Assembly: GCF_027922425.1 (NCBI RefSeq)
Contig: NZ_BSFQ01000017.1
Coordinates: 1 to 64,000 of the forward strand
From: Pseudonocardia halophobica
GTDB lineage: Bacteria; Actinomycetota; Actinomycetes; Mycobacteriales; Pseudonocardiaceae
Reading direction: 5' to 3'
DNA length: 64,000 nt
Below are positions 44,002-52,175 of this stretch, in pieces. The notes beneath the pieces are model-generated. The model worked only from the letters and a program-made list of their open reading frames with translations. It was not told the origin of the DNA and did not search any database. Each line of letters starts with the position of its first letter. The first letter of the stretch is position 1. The position numbers and the translations under genes were made by a program.

Positions 44002-45095
44002 GACGCGACCACACCCGGCTGGAAGCGCGGCACCCGCATGACCACCCGGGTGCCCGCGCCGAGCGCGGTCTCGATGACCAGCCCGTACTGCGGCCCGTAC
44101 ACCGCGCGCAGCCGGCGGTCCACGTTGGTCAGCGCCAGCCCGTCGCCCGGGCCCGCCCCGGCGAGCACCGCGCGGGCCACCTCGGGGTCCATGCCGGGCC
44201 CGTCGTCCTCGATCGCGATCACGCACTCCGATCCCTGGGCCTCGCCGCTGACCTGCACGGACCCGCCCTCGTTGCGGCGCTCGACGCCGTGCTGCACCGC
44301 GTTCTCCACCAGCGGCTGCAGGGCGAGGAAGGGCAGCGCGACGGGCAGCACCTCCGGTGCGATCCGCACCTGCACCCGCAGCCGGTCACCGAGCACCGCG
44401 CGGGCCAGCGCCAGGTAGGCCTCGACGGCCCGGAACTCACCGGCGAGCGTGGTGTAGTCGCCGCGGCGGGCCACCGAGTGCCGGATGTACTCGGCGAAGT
44501 CGAGGATCAGGTCGCGGGCCCGGTCCGGGTCGCTGTCGACGAACGAGCCGATCGTGGTCAGCGCGTTGTAGACGAAGTGCGGGGAGATCTCCGCGCGCAA
44601 CGCCCGCAGCTCGGCCTCCTCGGCGGCGGTCGCCGAGGCCTCGAGCCGGCCCCGTTCGAGCGCCTCCGCGACCCAGTCCGCGGCCCGCCGCGCGGCCGGG
44701 CGCGGGACGTCGCCGCACACCGCCAGCACGCCGGCGGGCTCGCCGCGGACCTGCAGCGGCAGCACCACGGTGGTCCCGCGGGCGGCCCGGTGCCCGTCCC
44801 GGCGCGCCTGCTCGACCAGCTCGTCGGCCTGCGGGTCGGGCCGCCCGGCCCAGGCCGGCTCCCCGTGCAGGTCCGCCAGCCCGACGGCGTCGGCGCGGAG
44901 CAGCGCACGCAGCCGGCGGGCCGCCCGGGCGACCGGATCGGGACCGAGGTCGCCGGGCCGCGCGGCGAGGCCGCCGCGCAGGTCCGCGGCGATGGCCGAG
45001 CCGGCCGCGAGGACCTCCGTGGCGTCCGTGGTCCCGCCCCCGGACCGGCGGAACAGCCGTCGTCGGCGCGCGACGGGGGCGTCCTCGGTCACCAC
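43998..45095 (-). CDS. LytS-type sensor histidine kinase, soluble
   Basis: A 365-residue kinase of the His_kinase/HATPase type. An N-terminal GAF-like region (about 55-150: RLRALLRADAVGLADLHGEPAW, GTTVVLPLQVRGEPAGVLAVCG) precedes the phosphoacceptor helix EISPHFVYNALTTIGSFV with His in SPHFVYN. The ATPase domain has PLVENAVQHGV (N box), EDDGPGM and GDGLALTNVDRRLRAVYG. No transmembrane helix is visible, so it should sense an internal signal. The start is set at GTG 45095 because a -10 (TAGGCT) lies six bases upstream; GTG 45101 would overlap it. It forms a two-component pair with the coupled LytTR regulator. Confidence 0.9.
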   Translation of the reverse strand: MVTEDAPVARRRRLFRRSGGGTTDATEVLAAGSAIAADLRGGLAARPGDLGPDPVARAARRLRALLRADAVGLADLHGEPAWAGRPDPQADELVEQARRDGHRAARGTTVVLPLQVRGEPAGVLAVCGDVPRPAARRAADWVAEALERGRLEASATAAEEAELRALRAEISPHFVYNALTTIGSFVDSDPDRARDLILDFAEYIRHSVARRGDYTTLAGEFRAVEAYLALARAVLGDRLRVQVRIAPEVLPVALPFLALQPLVENAVQHGVERRNEGGSVQVSGEAQGSECVIAIEDDGPGMDPEVARAVLAGAGPGDGLALTNVDRRLRAVYGPQYGLVIETALGAGTRVVMRVPRFQPGVVAS

Positions 45096-45101
45096 GCGCA
45101 C

Positions 45102-45107
45102 AGCCTA
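45102..45107 (-). promoter_or_regulatory. -10 element of the sensor kinase gene
   Basis: On the minus strand TAGGCT stands six bases before GTG at 45095, giving a leaderless mRNA. It decides the choice of start for the kinase. Confidence 0.5.
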
Positions 45108-45169
45108 GGGTGCGGCCCTGCGCAGGGCACGGCCGTCGCGGGTGCGGGACCTCCGTGATCACCGCCCGC

Positions 45170-45175
45170 TAGCGT
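45170..45175 (+). promoter_or_regulatory. -10 element of a probable leaderless promoter
   Basis: TAGCGT stands eight bases before the GTG at 45184. Confidence 0.5.
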
Positions 45176-45183
45176 GTGCCGGC

Positions 45184-46257
45184 GTGAGCGGACGCATCGT
45201 GCTGTTCGGCGCCACCGGCTACACGGGCGGGCGCACCGCGGAGGCGCTGGTCGGCCGGGGCGTGCGGCCGGTGCTGGCCGGGCGGGACGCCGCGCGGCTG
45301 GCGGCGCTCGGCGAGCGCCTCGGCTGCCCGACGGCGACCGCCGACGTCACCGACGTCGCCTCCGTCGGCGGGCTCGTCGGCCCGGACGACGTGCTGGTCA
45401 CGACCGTCGGCCCGTTCGCCCGCCTCGGCGGGGCCGCGCTCGCCGCGGCGGTGTCCGCCGGGGCGACCTACCTGGACTCGACCGGCGAGCCGCCGTTCGT
45501 CCGCGAGGTCTTCGAGCTGCAGGGGCCGGCCGCCGAGCGTTCCGGCGCCCGGCTGCTCACGGCGTTCGGCCACGACTACGTGCCGGGTGTGCTGGCCGGG
45601 GCGCTCGCCCTGCGCGAGGCGGGGGAGCGGGCCGCGCGGGTCGACGTCGGCTACTTCCTGTCCGGCCGCGGGCGCTGGTTCTCGCGCGGCACCGTCACGT
45701 CGTTGATCGGGATCGCGGGCTCGCCCGGACACACGCTCCGGCACGGCGCGGTCCGGACGGAGAACGCCGGCGCCCGCCTGCGTACCTACGAGGTGGACGG
45801 CCGGCCGCGGCCCGGGGTGTCGATCGGCGGCGTCGAGCAGTTCGCGCTGCCGCGGCTGCAGCCGGGCCTGCGGACGGTCGACGTCCACCTCGGCTGGTTC
45901 GGTGCACTCAGCAGCGCGGTGCACGCCACGAGCAGGCTGCCGGCCCCGCCGGCACCGCTGCTGGGCGTCCTCGGGGTGCTCGCCGGGCGGCTCCCCCGCG
46001 ACCCCTCGGCGGAGGCGCTGGCGGGCTGCCGCTCGCACGTCGTCGCCGAGGTGTTCGACGACTACGGCACCCTCCTCGCCCGCACCTGCCTCACCGCGCC
46101 CGACCCCTATGCCCTCACCGCCGACCTGCTCGCGTGGGGTGCGGCCCGCGCGCTCTCGCACGGCGTCACCGGCACGGGGGCACTCGACCCGGTGGGTGCC
46201 TTCGGGCTCGACACGCTCCGGGAAGGCGCGGCGTCCGCAGGTCTCACCTCCCCGTGA
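45184..46257 (+). CDS. Saccharopine dehydrogenase-like NAD(P)-binding protein
   Basis: A 357-residue protein with an N-terminal Rossmann fold: RIVLFGATGYTGGRTAEALVGRG (GxTGxxG), LAGRDAARLAALGERLG, VLVTTVGPFARLG and YLDSTGEPPFVREV. The C-terminal part (GGVEQFALPRL, SHVVAEVFDDYGTLLARTCLTAPDPYALTADLL) matches the saccharopine dehydrogenase/trans-acting enoyl reductase group common in actinobacteria. The reaction is unknown; these proteins are probably lipid or ketone reductases. The start is the GTG after a leaderless-type promoter. Its stop lies inside a 40-nt palindromic element. Confidence 0.82.
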   Translation: MSGRIVLFGATGYTGGRTAEALVGRGVRPVLAGRDAARLAALGERLGCPTATADVTDVASVGGLVGPDDVLVTTVGPFARLGGAALAAAVSAGATYLDSTGEPPFVREVFELQGPAAERSGARLLTAFGHDYVPGVLAGALALREAGERAARVDVGYFLSGRGRWFSRGTVTSLIGIAGSPGHTLRHGAVRTENAGARLRTYEVDGRPRPGVSIGGVEQFALPRLQPGLRTVDVHLGWFGALSSAVHATSRLPAPPAPLLGVLGVLAGRLPRDPSAEALAGCRSHVVAEVFDDYGTLLARTCLTAPDPYALTADLLAWGAARALSHGVTGTGALDPVGAFGLDTLREGAASAGLTSP

Positions 46258-46293
46258 GCGCCTACTGCCCCTAGAGGGTCACCCGGCACTCAC
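46254..46293. repeat. 40-nt palindromic element, copy 2
   Basis: It begins GTGAGCGCC and ends GGCACTCAC with centre CTAGAGGG. Arms pair with a few mismatches, so this is the most degenerate of the three copies. Its first bases include the stop codon of the saccharopine dehydrogenase-like gene. Confidence 0.65.
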
Positions 46294-46316
46294 GACCCCC
46301 GCCGAACTGCGCGAAC

Positions 46317-46679
46317 TCAGCCCCGGGCCACCCGCAGCGCCCAGAGCACGAGCGGCACCTGCAGCGGGAGCCGGCCGTAGGCGATCGCGCGCTGCCGCAC
46401 GGGCTCGTCCGACCGGTCCAGCGCCATCTGCACGTTGGCCGGGAACACCGCCACGAACAGCGCCGCCGCGGCGTACCCGCCGAGCCGACGGGTGCGTGGC
46501 ACCGCCACCGCCGCCGCGACCGCGCCCTCCGCCACACCCGACGCGTAGGTCCAGAACCGCCGGGTTCCGGGCAGCTGCGGCGGGACGATCGCGTCGAAGA
46601 ACTCGGGGGCGACGGCGTGCGCCACGGCGGCCGTGCCGAGCAGCGCCGCCAAGGGCCGGGACAGGTTCATGCCCGGCAT
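46317..46679 (-). CDS. DoxX-like small membrane protein
   Basis: A 120-residue protein with about four hydrophobic segments (RPLAALLGTAAVAHAV, the region of SGVAEGAVAAAVAV, LGGYAAAALFVAVFPANVQMALD and LPLQVPLVLWALRVARG). The F-PANVQMALD and loop RRLGGYAA patterns are common in DoxX-family proteins. The start is uncertain: ATG at 46679 (MPGMNLS) or 46670. Function unknown. It converges with the saccharopine dehydrogenase-like gene and is divergent from the potassium channel gene. Confidence 0.65.
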   Translation of the reverse strand: MPGMNLSRPLAALLGTAAVAHAVAPEFFDAIVPPQLPGTRRFWTYASGVAEGAVAAAVAVPRTRRLGGYAAAALFVAVFPANVQMALDRSDEPVRQRAIAYGRLPLQVPLVLWALRVARG

Positions 46680-46736
46680 GATCGCAAGCGGGCCGGCTGA
46701 GCCGTGGCCCGCGCCCACCGCCCGGCCCGGGGGCGC

Positions 46737-46742
46737 TAGTCT
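46737..46742 (+). promoter_or_regulatory. -10 element of a probable leaderless promoter
   Basis: TAGTCT stands seven bases before the ATG at 46750 of the potassium channel gene. Confidence 0.5.
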
Positions 46743-46749
46743 CCGCGCG

Positions 46750-47805
46750 ATGCGTGATCGGCCCCGCCGCCCGCCCGTCGATCCGCAGGTGATCGGCGCC
46801 CTCCGCATGCCCGACAACCCCGAGGGTCCGCTGGTCGCGCTCCTCAAGCGGGTGGCCGTCGCCTTCGGGGCGCTGCTCGCCGCCGCCTTGATCGTCTACT
46901 TCGGCCGCGCCGGGTACGTCGACAACAACGGCGAGGGCGACATCTCGTTCAACGACGCCCTCTACTACGCCACGGTCTCGCTCTCCACGACGGGCTACGG
47001 CGACATCGTCCCCTACACCGCGACCGCGCGGCTGCTCACCACCGTGGTGATCACGCCGCTGCGGTTGCTGTTCCTGATCGTCCTCGTCGGAACGACCGTC
47101 GAGCTGCTCACCGAACGCTCCCGGCAGTCGTTCCGGATCCAGCGCTGGAGGTCACGCGTGCGCGACCACACCGTCGTCATCGGGTACGGGACGAAGGGCC
47201 GAGCCGCCGTCGAGACGCTGCTCGGCGACGGCGTCGAACCGGAGCACATCGTGGTGGTCGACACCGACCGCACGCAGCTCGACGCCGCCTCGGCCCTCGG
47301 TCTCGTCACCGTGACGGGAAACGCCACCCGGTCGGCGGTGCTGCGCATCGCGGGCGCCCACCAGGCGTCGGCCATCGTGGTGGCCACGAACCGGGACGAC
47401 ACCGCCGTCCTCGTCACCCTGACCGCACGCGAGATGGCACCGAAGACGCGCATCGTGGTCGCGGTCCGGGAGTCGGAGAACGTCCACCTGCTCCGGCAGT
47501 CCGGCGCCGACTCGGTGATCGTCTCCGCCGAGACGGCGGGCCGGCTGCTGGGCGTCGCGACCCGGACGCCCAGCGTCGTCGAGGTCGTCGAGGACCTGTT
47601 GACGCCGGAGGCGGGGTTCGCGATCAGCGAGCGCGAGGTCGAGCAGGACGAGGTGGGCGGCTCGCCGCGGCACCTCGCCGACATCGTGCTGGGCGTGGTG
47701 CGCAACGAGGAGCTGTACCGGGTCGACGCCTCCGCCGTCGACGCCCTCGAGCGCGGCGACCGGCTCCTCTACGTCCGCAAGGCCACCCTCGCCGACGAGG
47801 GCTGA
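46750..47805 (+). CDS. Potassium channel with TrkA-N/TrkA-C domains
   Basis: A 351-residue channel. A first helix (VAVAFGALLAAALIVYFG) and a second (LLTTVVITPLRLLFLIVLVGTTVELL) flank the pore, whose selectivity filter TTGYGD is at residues 80-85. The cytoplasmic RCK (TrkA-N) domain begins DHTVVIGYGTKGRAAVETLLG and contains IVVVDTDRTQLDAA, TVTGNATRSAVLRIAG and IVVATNRDD. A TrkA-C-like end follows (EELYRVDASAVDALERGDRLLYV). The gene matches the place and type of M. tuberculosis Rv3200c. Ion flow would be gated by a nucleotide or ion bound to the RCK domain. Confidence 0.92.
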   Translation: MRDRPRRPPVDPQVIGALRMPDNPEGPLVALLKRVAVAFGALLAAALIVYFGRAGYVDNNGEGDISFNDALYYATVSLSTTGYGDIVPYTATARLLTTVVITPLRLLFLIVLVGTTVELLTERSRQSFRIQRWRSRVRDHTVVIGYGTKGRAAVETLLGDGVEPEHIVVVDTDRTQLDAASALGLVTVTGNATRSAVLRIAGAHQASAIVVATNRDDTAVLVTLTAREMAPKTRIVVAVRESENVHLLRQSGADSVIVSAETAGRLLGVATRTPSVVEVVEDLLTPEAGFAISEREVEQDEVGGSPRHLADIVLGVVRNEELYRVDASAVDALERGDRLLYVRKATLADEG

Positions 47806-47813
47806 GCCTGCCG

Positions 47814-47819
47814 TAGGGT
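47814..47819 (+). promoter_or_regulatory. -10 element of a probable leaderless promoter
   Basis: TAGGGT stands eight bases before the GTG at 47828 of the exonuclease III gene. Confidence 0.5.
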
Positions 47820-47827
47820 CGCGGACC

Positions 47828-48679
47828 GTGCGCCTCGCGACCTGGAACGTGAACTCGGCGAAGTCGCGGCTGCCGCGGCTGCTGCCGTGGCTGGACGAGC
47901 GGGCCCCGGACGTCGTCTGCCTGCAGGAGACCAAGCTCTCCGACGCCGACTGGGCCGCCGAGTTCGACGGCCCGCTGGCCGAGCGGGGCTACGAGGTCGC
48001 CCACCACGGACAGGGCCGGTGGAACGGGGTGGCGCTGCTGTCCCGCGTCGGGCTCGCGGACGTGGTGCGCGGGCTGCCCGAGGAACCGACCTTCGACTCG
48101 GACGCCCCCGACGCCCGGGCGGTCAGCGCCACCTGCGGCGGCCTGCGGGTGACCTCGGTCTACGTGCCCAACGGCCGCACCCCGGACGACCCGCACTACG
48201 GCTACAAGCTGCGCTGGCTGGAGGCCCTGCGGCACATGGTGGCGGCGGGCGACACCACGCACACCGTGGTGGCCGGCGACATGAACATCGCCCCCACGGA
48301 CGCCGACGTCTGGGACCCCGACCTGTTCGTCGGCTCCACCCACGTGACCCCCCCGGAGCGGGAGGCGCTCGGCGCGCTGCAGGCGGCCGGGCTGGCCGAC
48401 GTCGTGCGGGACCGGTGGCCCGGCGAGCGCGTGTTCTCCTACTGGGACTACCGCGCCGGCCGCTTCCACAAGGACATGGGGATGCGGATCGACCTGGTGC
48501 TGTGCGGCGCCGACCCGGCGGGCCGGACGAAGGCGGCCTGGATCGACCGCAAGGCGCGGAAGGGTTCCGGCCCCAGCGACCACGCCCCCGTGATGGTCGA
48601 CCTCGACGAGGCGCCGGACGGGGACATCGGGCCGGTCGTGCCGCCGCCGTCGACGCCCGCGAAGCTCAAGCATCACTGA
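47828..48679 (+). CDS. xthA: Exodeoxyribonuclease III
   Basis: A 283-residue member of the endonuclease/exonuclease/phosphatase fold. Motifs in order: LATWNVNSAKSRLPRLLPWL, VVCLQETKLSDADW with the metal-binding Glu, WNGVALLSR, VYVPNGRTPDD, VVAGDMNIAPTDADVWD (Asp and Asn of the active site), FSYWDYRAGRFHKDMGMRID and GPSDHAPVMVDL with the catalytic His. It cleaves abasic sites and degrades DNA 3-prime ends in base excision repair. GTG start behind a leaderless promoter. The stop codon is also the first base triplet of a 31-bp tandem repeat. Confidence 0.93.
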   Translation: MRLATWNVNSAKSRLPRLLPWLDERAPDVVCLQETKLSDADWAAEFDGPLAERGYEVAHHGQGRWNGVALLSRVGLADVVRGLPEEPTFDSDAPDARAVSATCGGLRVTSVYVPNGRTPDDPHYGYKLRWLEALRHMVAAGDTTHTVVAGDMNIAPTDADVWDPDLFVGSTHVTPPEREALGALQAAGLADVVRDRWPGERVFSYWDYRAGRFHKDMGMRIDLVLCGADPAGRTKAAWIDRKARKGSGPSDHAPVMVDLDEAPDGDIGPVVPPPSTPAKLKHH

Positions 48680-48961
48680 GCGGAGCTCGCGGAGCGAACG
48701 TCGGCGCTGAGCGGAGCTCGCGGAGCGAACGTCGGCGCTGAGCGGAGCTCGCGGAGCGAACGTCGGCACTAAGCGGAGCTCGCGGAGCGAACGTCGGCAC
48801 TGAGCGGAGCTCGCGCAGCGGACGTCGGCGCTGAGCGGCGCGTGCGGAGCGGACGTCGGCCGTGAGCGGCGCGTGCGGAGCGGACGTCGGCGCTGAGCGG
48901 CGCGTGCGGAGGGGACATCGGCCCTGAGCGGAGCGCGCCGAGCGGAGCGCGCATCGTGCAC
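48677..48961. repeat. 31-bp tandem repeat, nine copies
   Basis: Units begin with TGAGCGG (one has TAAGCGG) at 48677, 48708, 48739, 48770, 48801, 48832, 48863, 48894 and 48925, an exact period of 31 bp. The first four are nearly identical (core GAGCTCGCGGAGCGAACGTC). Later ones drift (AGCGGCGCGTGCGGAGCGGA), and the last is longer and diverged. The array starts at the xthA stop codon and ends about 50 bases before the aldehyde dehydrogenase gene. No gene is supported in it. Confidence 0.92.
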
Positions 48962-49011
48962 TGAGGACGGGACGGCGGCGTACTTCTCCCCGTCGCGGGT
49001 AGCCGCCCCGC

Positions 49012-50385
49012 ATGACGGCTGTCCTGGAACCGACCCGCACGCTCACCCTCACCGACCCGCGCACCGGCGAGGCCCACGAGCCGGTGCCCGTCGCCGGCGA
49101 GCAGGAGGTCCGGGCCGCGCTGGCCGCCGCCCGCGCGGCCGCGCCGGGCTGGGCGCGCACCGCCCCCGCCGAACGGGCCGCGGCCGTCCGGGCCGCCGCC
49201 GACGCCGTCCGCGCGGCCGCGGACGAGCTCGCCGAGCTGAACACCCGGGAGACCGGCAAGACCCCGGACGACTCCCGCGGCGGCGTCGAGGCCGGCATCG
49301 GCACCCTGGAGCAGTACGCGCAGCTCGGGCCGCTGCACCGCGGCCGCAGCCTGCAGGGCGGGTGGGGCGCGACGGACCTGATGGTGCACGCGCCGCGCGG
49401 CGTCGTCGCCGTCCTGACCCCGTGGAACGACCCGGTGGCGGTGGCCGCCGGCCTGCTCGGCGCCGCGCTCGTGACCGGGAACACCGTGGTGCACAAGCCG
49501 AGCGAGCGCTGCCCGCGCACCGGGCGGCGGTTCGCCGAGCTGCTCGCGGCGCACCTGCCCGACGGCGTCCTGCAGATCCTCGACGGCGACGGGCCGGTCG
49601 GGGAGGCGCTCGCGGGCTCGCCGGAGGTCGACGTCGTCGCACACGTCGGGAGCACGGCCACCGGGCGCGCCATCGCCGCGGCGTGTGCGCGCACCGGCGC
49701 GAAGGCGCTGCTGGAGAACGGCGGCAACGACCCGCTGATCGTCGACGCCGGCGTCGACCCCCTGTGGGCCGCCGAGCAGGCGGCGCTGGGCTCGTTCGCC
49801 AACGCCGGGCAGATCTGCGTGTCGGTGGAGCGGATCTACGTGCTCACCGAGGTCGCGGAGCCCTTCCTCGAGGCGCTGGTCGCCGAGGCCGGGAAGTGGG
49901 CCGACCGGATCGGTCCGCTGGTCGACGAGCGCCAGCGCGAGCAGGTGCACGCGCACGTCCGCGAGGCGGTCGACGACGGCGCGCGCCTGCGCGCGGGCGG
50001 CGAGCTGCCGGCCGGGCCCGGCTCGTTCTACCCGCCGACCGTGCTGAGCGGGTGCACGCCGGGGATGGCCGTGCTGGCCGAGGAGACGTTCGGGCCGGTC
50101 GCGCCCGTGCGCGAGGTGCCGGACCTCGACACCGCGCTGCGTGAGGCGGCCGCGGACCGCTACGGCCTCGCCGCGACCGTGCTCACCCCGGACATGGAGC
50201 ACGCCCAGCGGGCCTGGCGGGAGCTCCCGGTGGGCACGGTGAAGGTGAACGCGGTGTTCGGCGGAGCCCCCGGCGGGGCGGCCGAGCCGCGCGGCGCCAG
50301 CGGGCAGGGCTTCGGGTACGGGCCGGAGCTGCTCGACGAGATGACGACGACGACCGTCGTCCACCTGGCCCCGGCGCCGCGGTGA
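49012..50385 (+). CDS. Aldehyde dehydrogenase
   Basis: A 457-residue NAD(P)-dependent dehydrogenase, somewhat shorter than the usual 480-500 residues. Conserved elements: VAVLTPWNDPVAVAAGLLGAALVTGN, VVHKPSERCP, VAHVGSTATGR, LLENGGNDPLIV with the catalytic Glu, FANAGQICVSVERIYV with the nucleophilic Cys, and LAEETFGPVAPV. The N in PWN and the K in HKPS are present. It oxidises an aldehyde to the acid; the substrate is unknown. The ATG is the first in the frame after the tandem repeat; a TAGCCG seven bases upstream is a weak -10. Confidence 0.9.
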   Translation: MTAVLEPTRTLTLTDPRTGEAHEPVPVAGEQEVRAALAAARAAAPGWARTAPAERAAAVRAAADAVRAAADELAELNTRETGKTPDDSRGGVEAGIGTLEQYAQLGPLHRGRSLQGGWGATDLMVHAPRGVVAVLTPWNDPVAVAAGLLGAALVTGNTVVHKPSERCPRTGRRFAELLAAHLPDGVLQILDGDGPVGEALAGSPEVDVVAHVGSTATGRAIAAACARTGAKALLENGGNDPLIVDAGVDPLWAAEQAALGSFANAGQICVSVERIYVLTEVAEPFLEALVAEAGKWADRIGPLVDERQREQVHAHVREAVDDGARLRAGGELPAGPGSFYPPTVLSGCTPGMAVLAEETFGPVAPVREVPDLDTALREAAADRYGLAATVLTPDMEHAQRAWRELPVGTVKVNAVFGGAPGGAAEPRGASGQGFGYGPELLDEMTTTTVVHLAPAPR

Positions 50386-50460
50386 GTACCCCTCGGCGGA
50401 TTCCCTCAATCGGCGGAGTCGACGACGGCCGGGTGAACCACTCGAACGGGCTGTGCGCGG

Positions 50461-50488
50461 TTGCGGCCGGCCGCCACGCCCCGATACT
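50461..50488 (+). promoter_or_regulatory. Promoter of the DUF4142 lipoprotein gene
   Basis: TTGCGG (50461-50466) and GATACT (50483-50488) are 16 bases apart, a reasonable housekeeping promoter. Transcription would start near 50496, where an in-frame GTG stands; the lipoprotein ATG at 50523 has GGGGA upstream. Confidence 0.5.
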
Positions 50489-50522
50489 CGGCCGCGTGAC
50501 CAGCACATCTCGGGGAAACGTG

Positions 50523-51269
50523 ATGACCACCCGGCTCACCCGCGCGGCGGCCGGCACCGTGCTCGCGGCACTCGCGTTGACGGGCGCCGCCGCCTGCGGG
50601 TCGGGGTCCGACCAGGCACCGCCCGCACCTACCGGGAGCGCTGCTCCGGCCCCGGGCGGTGCGACGCCCGCACCGGGCGGGCAGGCGTCCGATGCGACCC
50701 GGGAGGCCTTCGGTCAGGCCAACCAGGGCGCGCTCGGCCTCGTCGCGCTCGGCGGGCTCGGCACGGACAAGGGCGTCGGCGACCAGGTCACGGGCCTCGC
50801 GCCGGACCTGACGTCGCAGGGCCAGGCCCTGCTCGACCAGGTCAAGCAGGCCGCGTCGGCGCAGGGGGTGGCCCTCGGCGACCAGCTCGACGCCCAGCAG
50901 CAGGCCCTGATCGCCGACCTCCAGGCGCGGAACGGGCAGCCCTTCGACGCCGCGTGGCTGCAGGCGGCGCAGTCCGCCCTGCAGCAGGCCCGCGACGCGG
51001 CCGACGCAGTGCTCAACGACCCCAACGCGTCGGCCGACGCCAAGGCCGCGGCCCAGCAGGCGCTCGCCCAGCTCGACGCGCTGGCCGCGAAGATCTCGGC
51101 CGCCTCGTCGTCCGCCGGCGCCTCCACGCCGGGGTCGGTGAACGCCGGCAGCGGCGGGCAGGCCGCCGGCTCCGACGACGTCCTGCCGGTCGTCCTCGCC
51201 GGGTCCGGCCTGGTGCTGCTCGGCGCCGCCGGTGCCGCCGGCGTCCGCGCGCGGCGATCGCGCGCCTGA
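50523..51269 (+). CDS. DUF4142-family lipoprotein with C-terminal membrane anchor
   Basis: A 248-residue protein. A signal peptide (TRLTRAAAGTVLAALALTGAAAC) ends in a lipobox-like AAAC. A Pro/Gly linker is followed by the helical DUF4142 domain (FGQANQGALGLVALGG, LLDQVKQAASAQGVAL, DLQARNGQPFDAAWLQAAQS, NDPNASADAKAAAQQALAQL). The C-terminus has DDVLPVVLAGSGLVLLGAAG followed by RARRSRA, a short hydrophobic helix with a basic tail like a cell-wall sorting signal but without a canonical LPxTG. The next gene, two bases later, is a sortase. The start is ATG 50523; GTG 50496, at the predicted transcription start, would add nine residues. Confidence 0.75.
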   Translation: MTTRLTRAAAGTVLAALALTGAAACGSGSDQAPPAPTGSAAPAPGGATPAPGGQASDATREAFGQANQGALGLVALGGLGTDKGVGDQVTGLAPDLTSQGQALLDQVKQAASAQGVALGDQLDAQQQALIADLQARNGQPFDAAWLQAAQSALQQARDAADAVLNDPNASADAKAAAQQALAQLDALAAKISAASSSAGASTPGSVNAGSGGQAAGSDDVLPVVLAGSGLVLLGAAGAAGVRARRSRA

Positions 51270-51271
51270 CC

Positions 51272-52066
51272 GTGCGCCTGCGCGCACCCGACCCCACGGC
51301 CGGTGACCCGCTGACCAGCGGGGCACCGGCCGGGGGTGTGTCGTCGCCCCCGGACGCCGCTGCCGGGGAAGACGCCGCGCCGGCGGATCCCGATGGCCGG
51401 GCACTCTCGGGGGTCGCACCGGGTCCGCGCCGGCGGTGGGCGCCCGTCCTGCTCGCGGTGGCGGGTGCGGCGCTGCTCGTCGCGGCGACGGTGCTCGTCC
51501 TCGAGCGGGAGCCCGCCGTGACCGCGCAGCCCGTCGGCGTCGTGCCCGCCCGTACCGCGCCGTTCGGGCCGGCGAAGTCCCGCGATCTGCGGCCGGGCGC
51601 CCCGCCGAAGCTCCGCACGGGCGGCACCGTCCCGGTCCGTCTCGACCTGCCGGCCCGCACGGCCACTGCGCCGGTCGTGCCGGTCGGCACCGGGCCCGGC
51701 GGGGCCCTCGTCGTCCCCGACCCGCCGCAGACCGTCGGGTGGTGGGAGCCCGGCGCGCTCGCCGGCTCCGGGACCGGCACCGTCGTGATCGCGGGGCACG
51801 TGGACTCGCGGGTCGCCGGGATCGGGATCCTCGCCGTCCTCCCCGAACTGGCCGTCGGCGAACCGGTGGTCCTGACCGGCGACGACGGGCGCGCGGTCCG
51901 CTACCGGGTCGCCGCGCGGCGGGAGTTCGGGAAGGCCGCCCTGCCCGCCGACACCTTCGCCCGCACCGGTCCGCCGCGCCTGGTGCTCGTGACCTGCGGC
52001 GGCCGCTTCGACCCGGCCACGAGGTCGTACGAGGACAACATCGTCGTGTACGCCGAACCCGTCTGA
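51272..52066 (+). CDS. Class F sortase
   Basis: A 264-residue membrane-anchored transpeptidase. A Pro-rich cytoplasmic N-terminus leads into one transmembrane helix (RWAPVLLAVAGAALLVAATVLVL). The catalytic domain carries VVIAGHVDSRVAG (catalytic His), VLVTCGGRFDPATRSYEDNIVVYA (catalytic Cys in TCGG and Arg in TRSYEDN). The TC-x2-x-F-D ending is typical of class F sortases of actinobacteria. It probably anchors or processes surface proteins; the adjacent DUF4142 protein is the obvious candidate substrate. It starts at GTG two bases after the upstream stop. Confidence 0.9.
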   Translation: MRLRAPDPTAGDPLTSGAPAGGVSSPPDAAAGEDAAPADPDGRALSGVAPGPRRRWAPVLLAVAGAALLVAATVLVLEREPAVTAQPVGVVPARTAPFGPAKSRDLRPGAPPKLRTGGTVPVRLDLPARTATAPVVPVGTGPGGALVVPDPPQTVGWWEPGALAGSGTGTVVIAGHVDSRVAGIGILAVLPELAVGEPVVLTGDDGRAVRYRVAARREFGKAALPADTFARTGPPRLVLVTCGGRFDPATRSYEDNIVVYAEPV

Positions 52067-52136
52067 CCGCCGAACCCCCGGGCACGAGCGGTGTGGTGAC
52101 GACGCCGCGGGCGGCAATCCGTTCCCGCCGGTGGAG

Positions 52137-52169
52137 CCGGGAATATCCCGGGTGGCCGTGTCGTACGGT
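52137..52169 (+). promoter_or_regulatory. proA promoter with palindrome over the -35 region
   Basis: CCGGGAATATCCCGG (52137-52151) is a perfect palindrome around ATA. TACGGT (52164-52169) is the likely -10, six bases before the GTG of proA. The palindrome covers the place of the -35, so a repressor could act here. Confidence 0.4.
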
Positions 52170-52175
52170 TGTCGC

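Noticed and set aside
48677..48961. CRISPR array
   Set aside because: The 31-bp units follow each other without spacers and no cas genes are present.
48666..49000. Repeat-rich minus-strand protein over the 31-bp array
   Set aside because: A 31-bp repeat cycles through all frames and gives a 31-residue pseudo-repeat; the frames run antisense into xthA and the aldehyde dehydrogenase gene.
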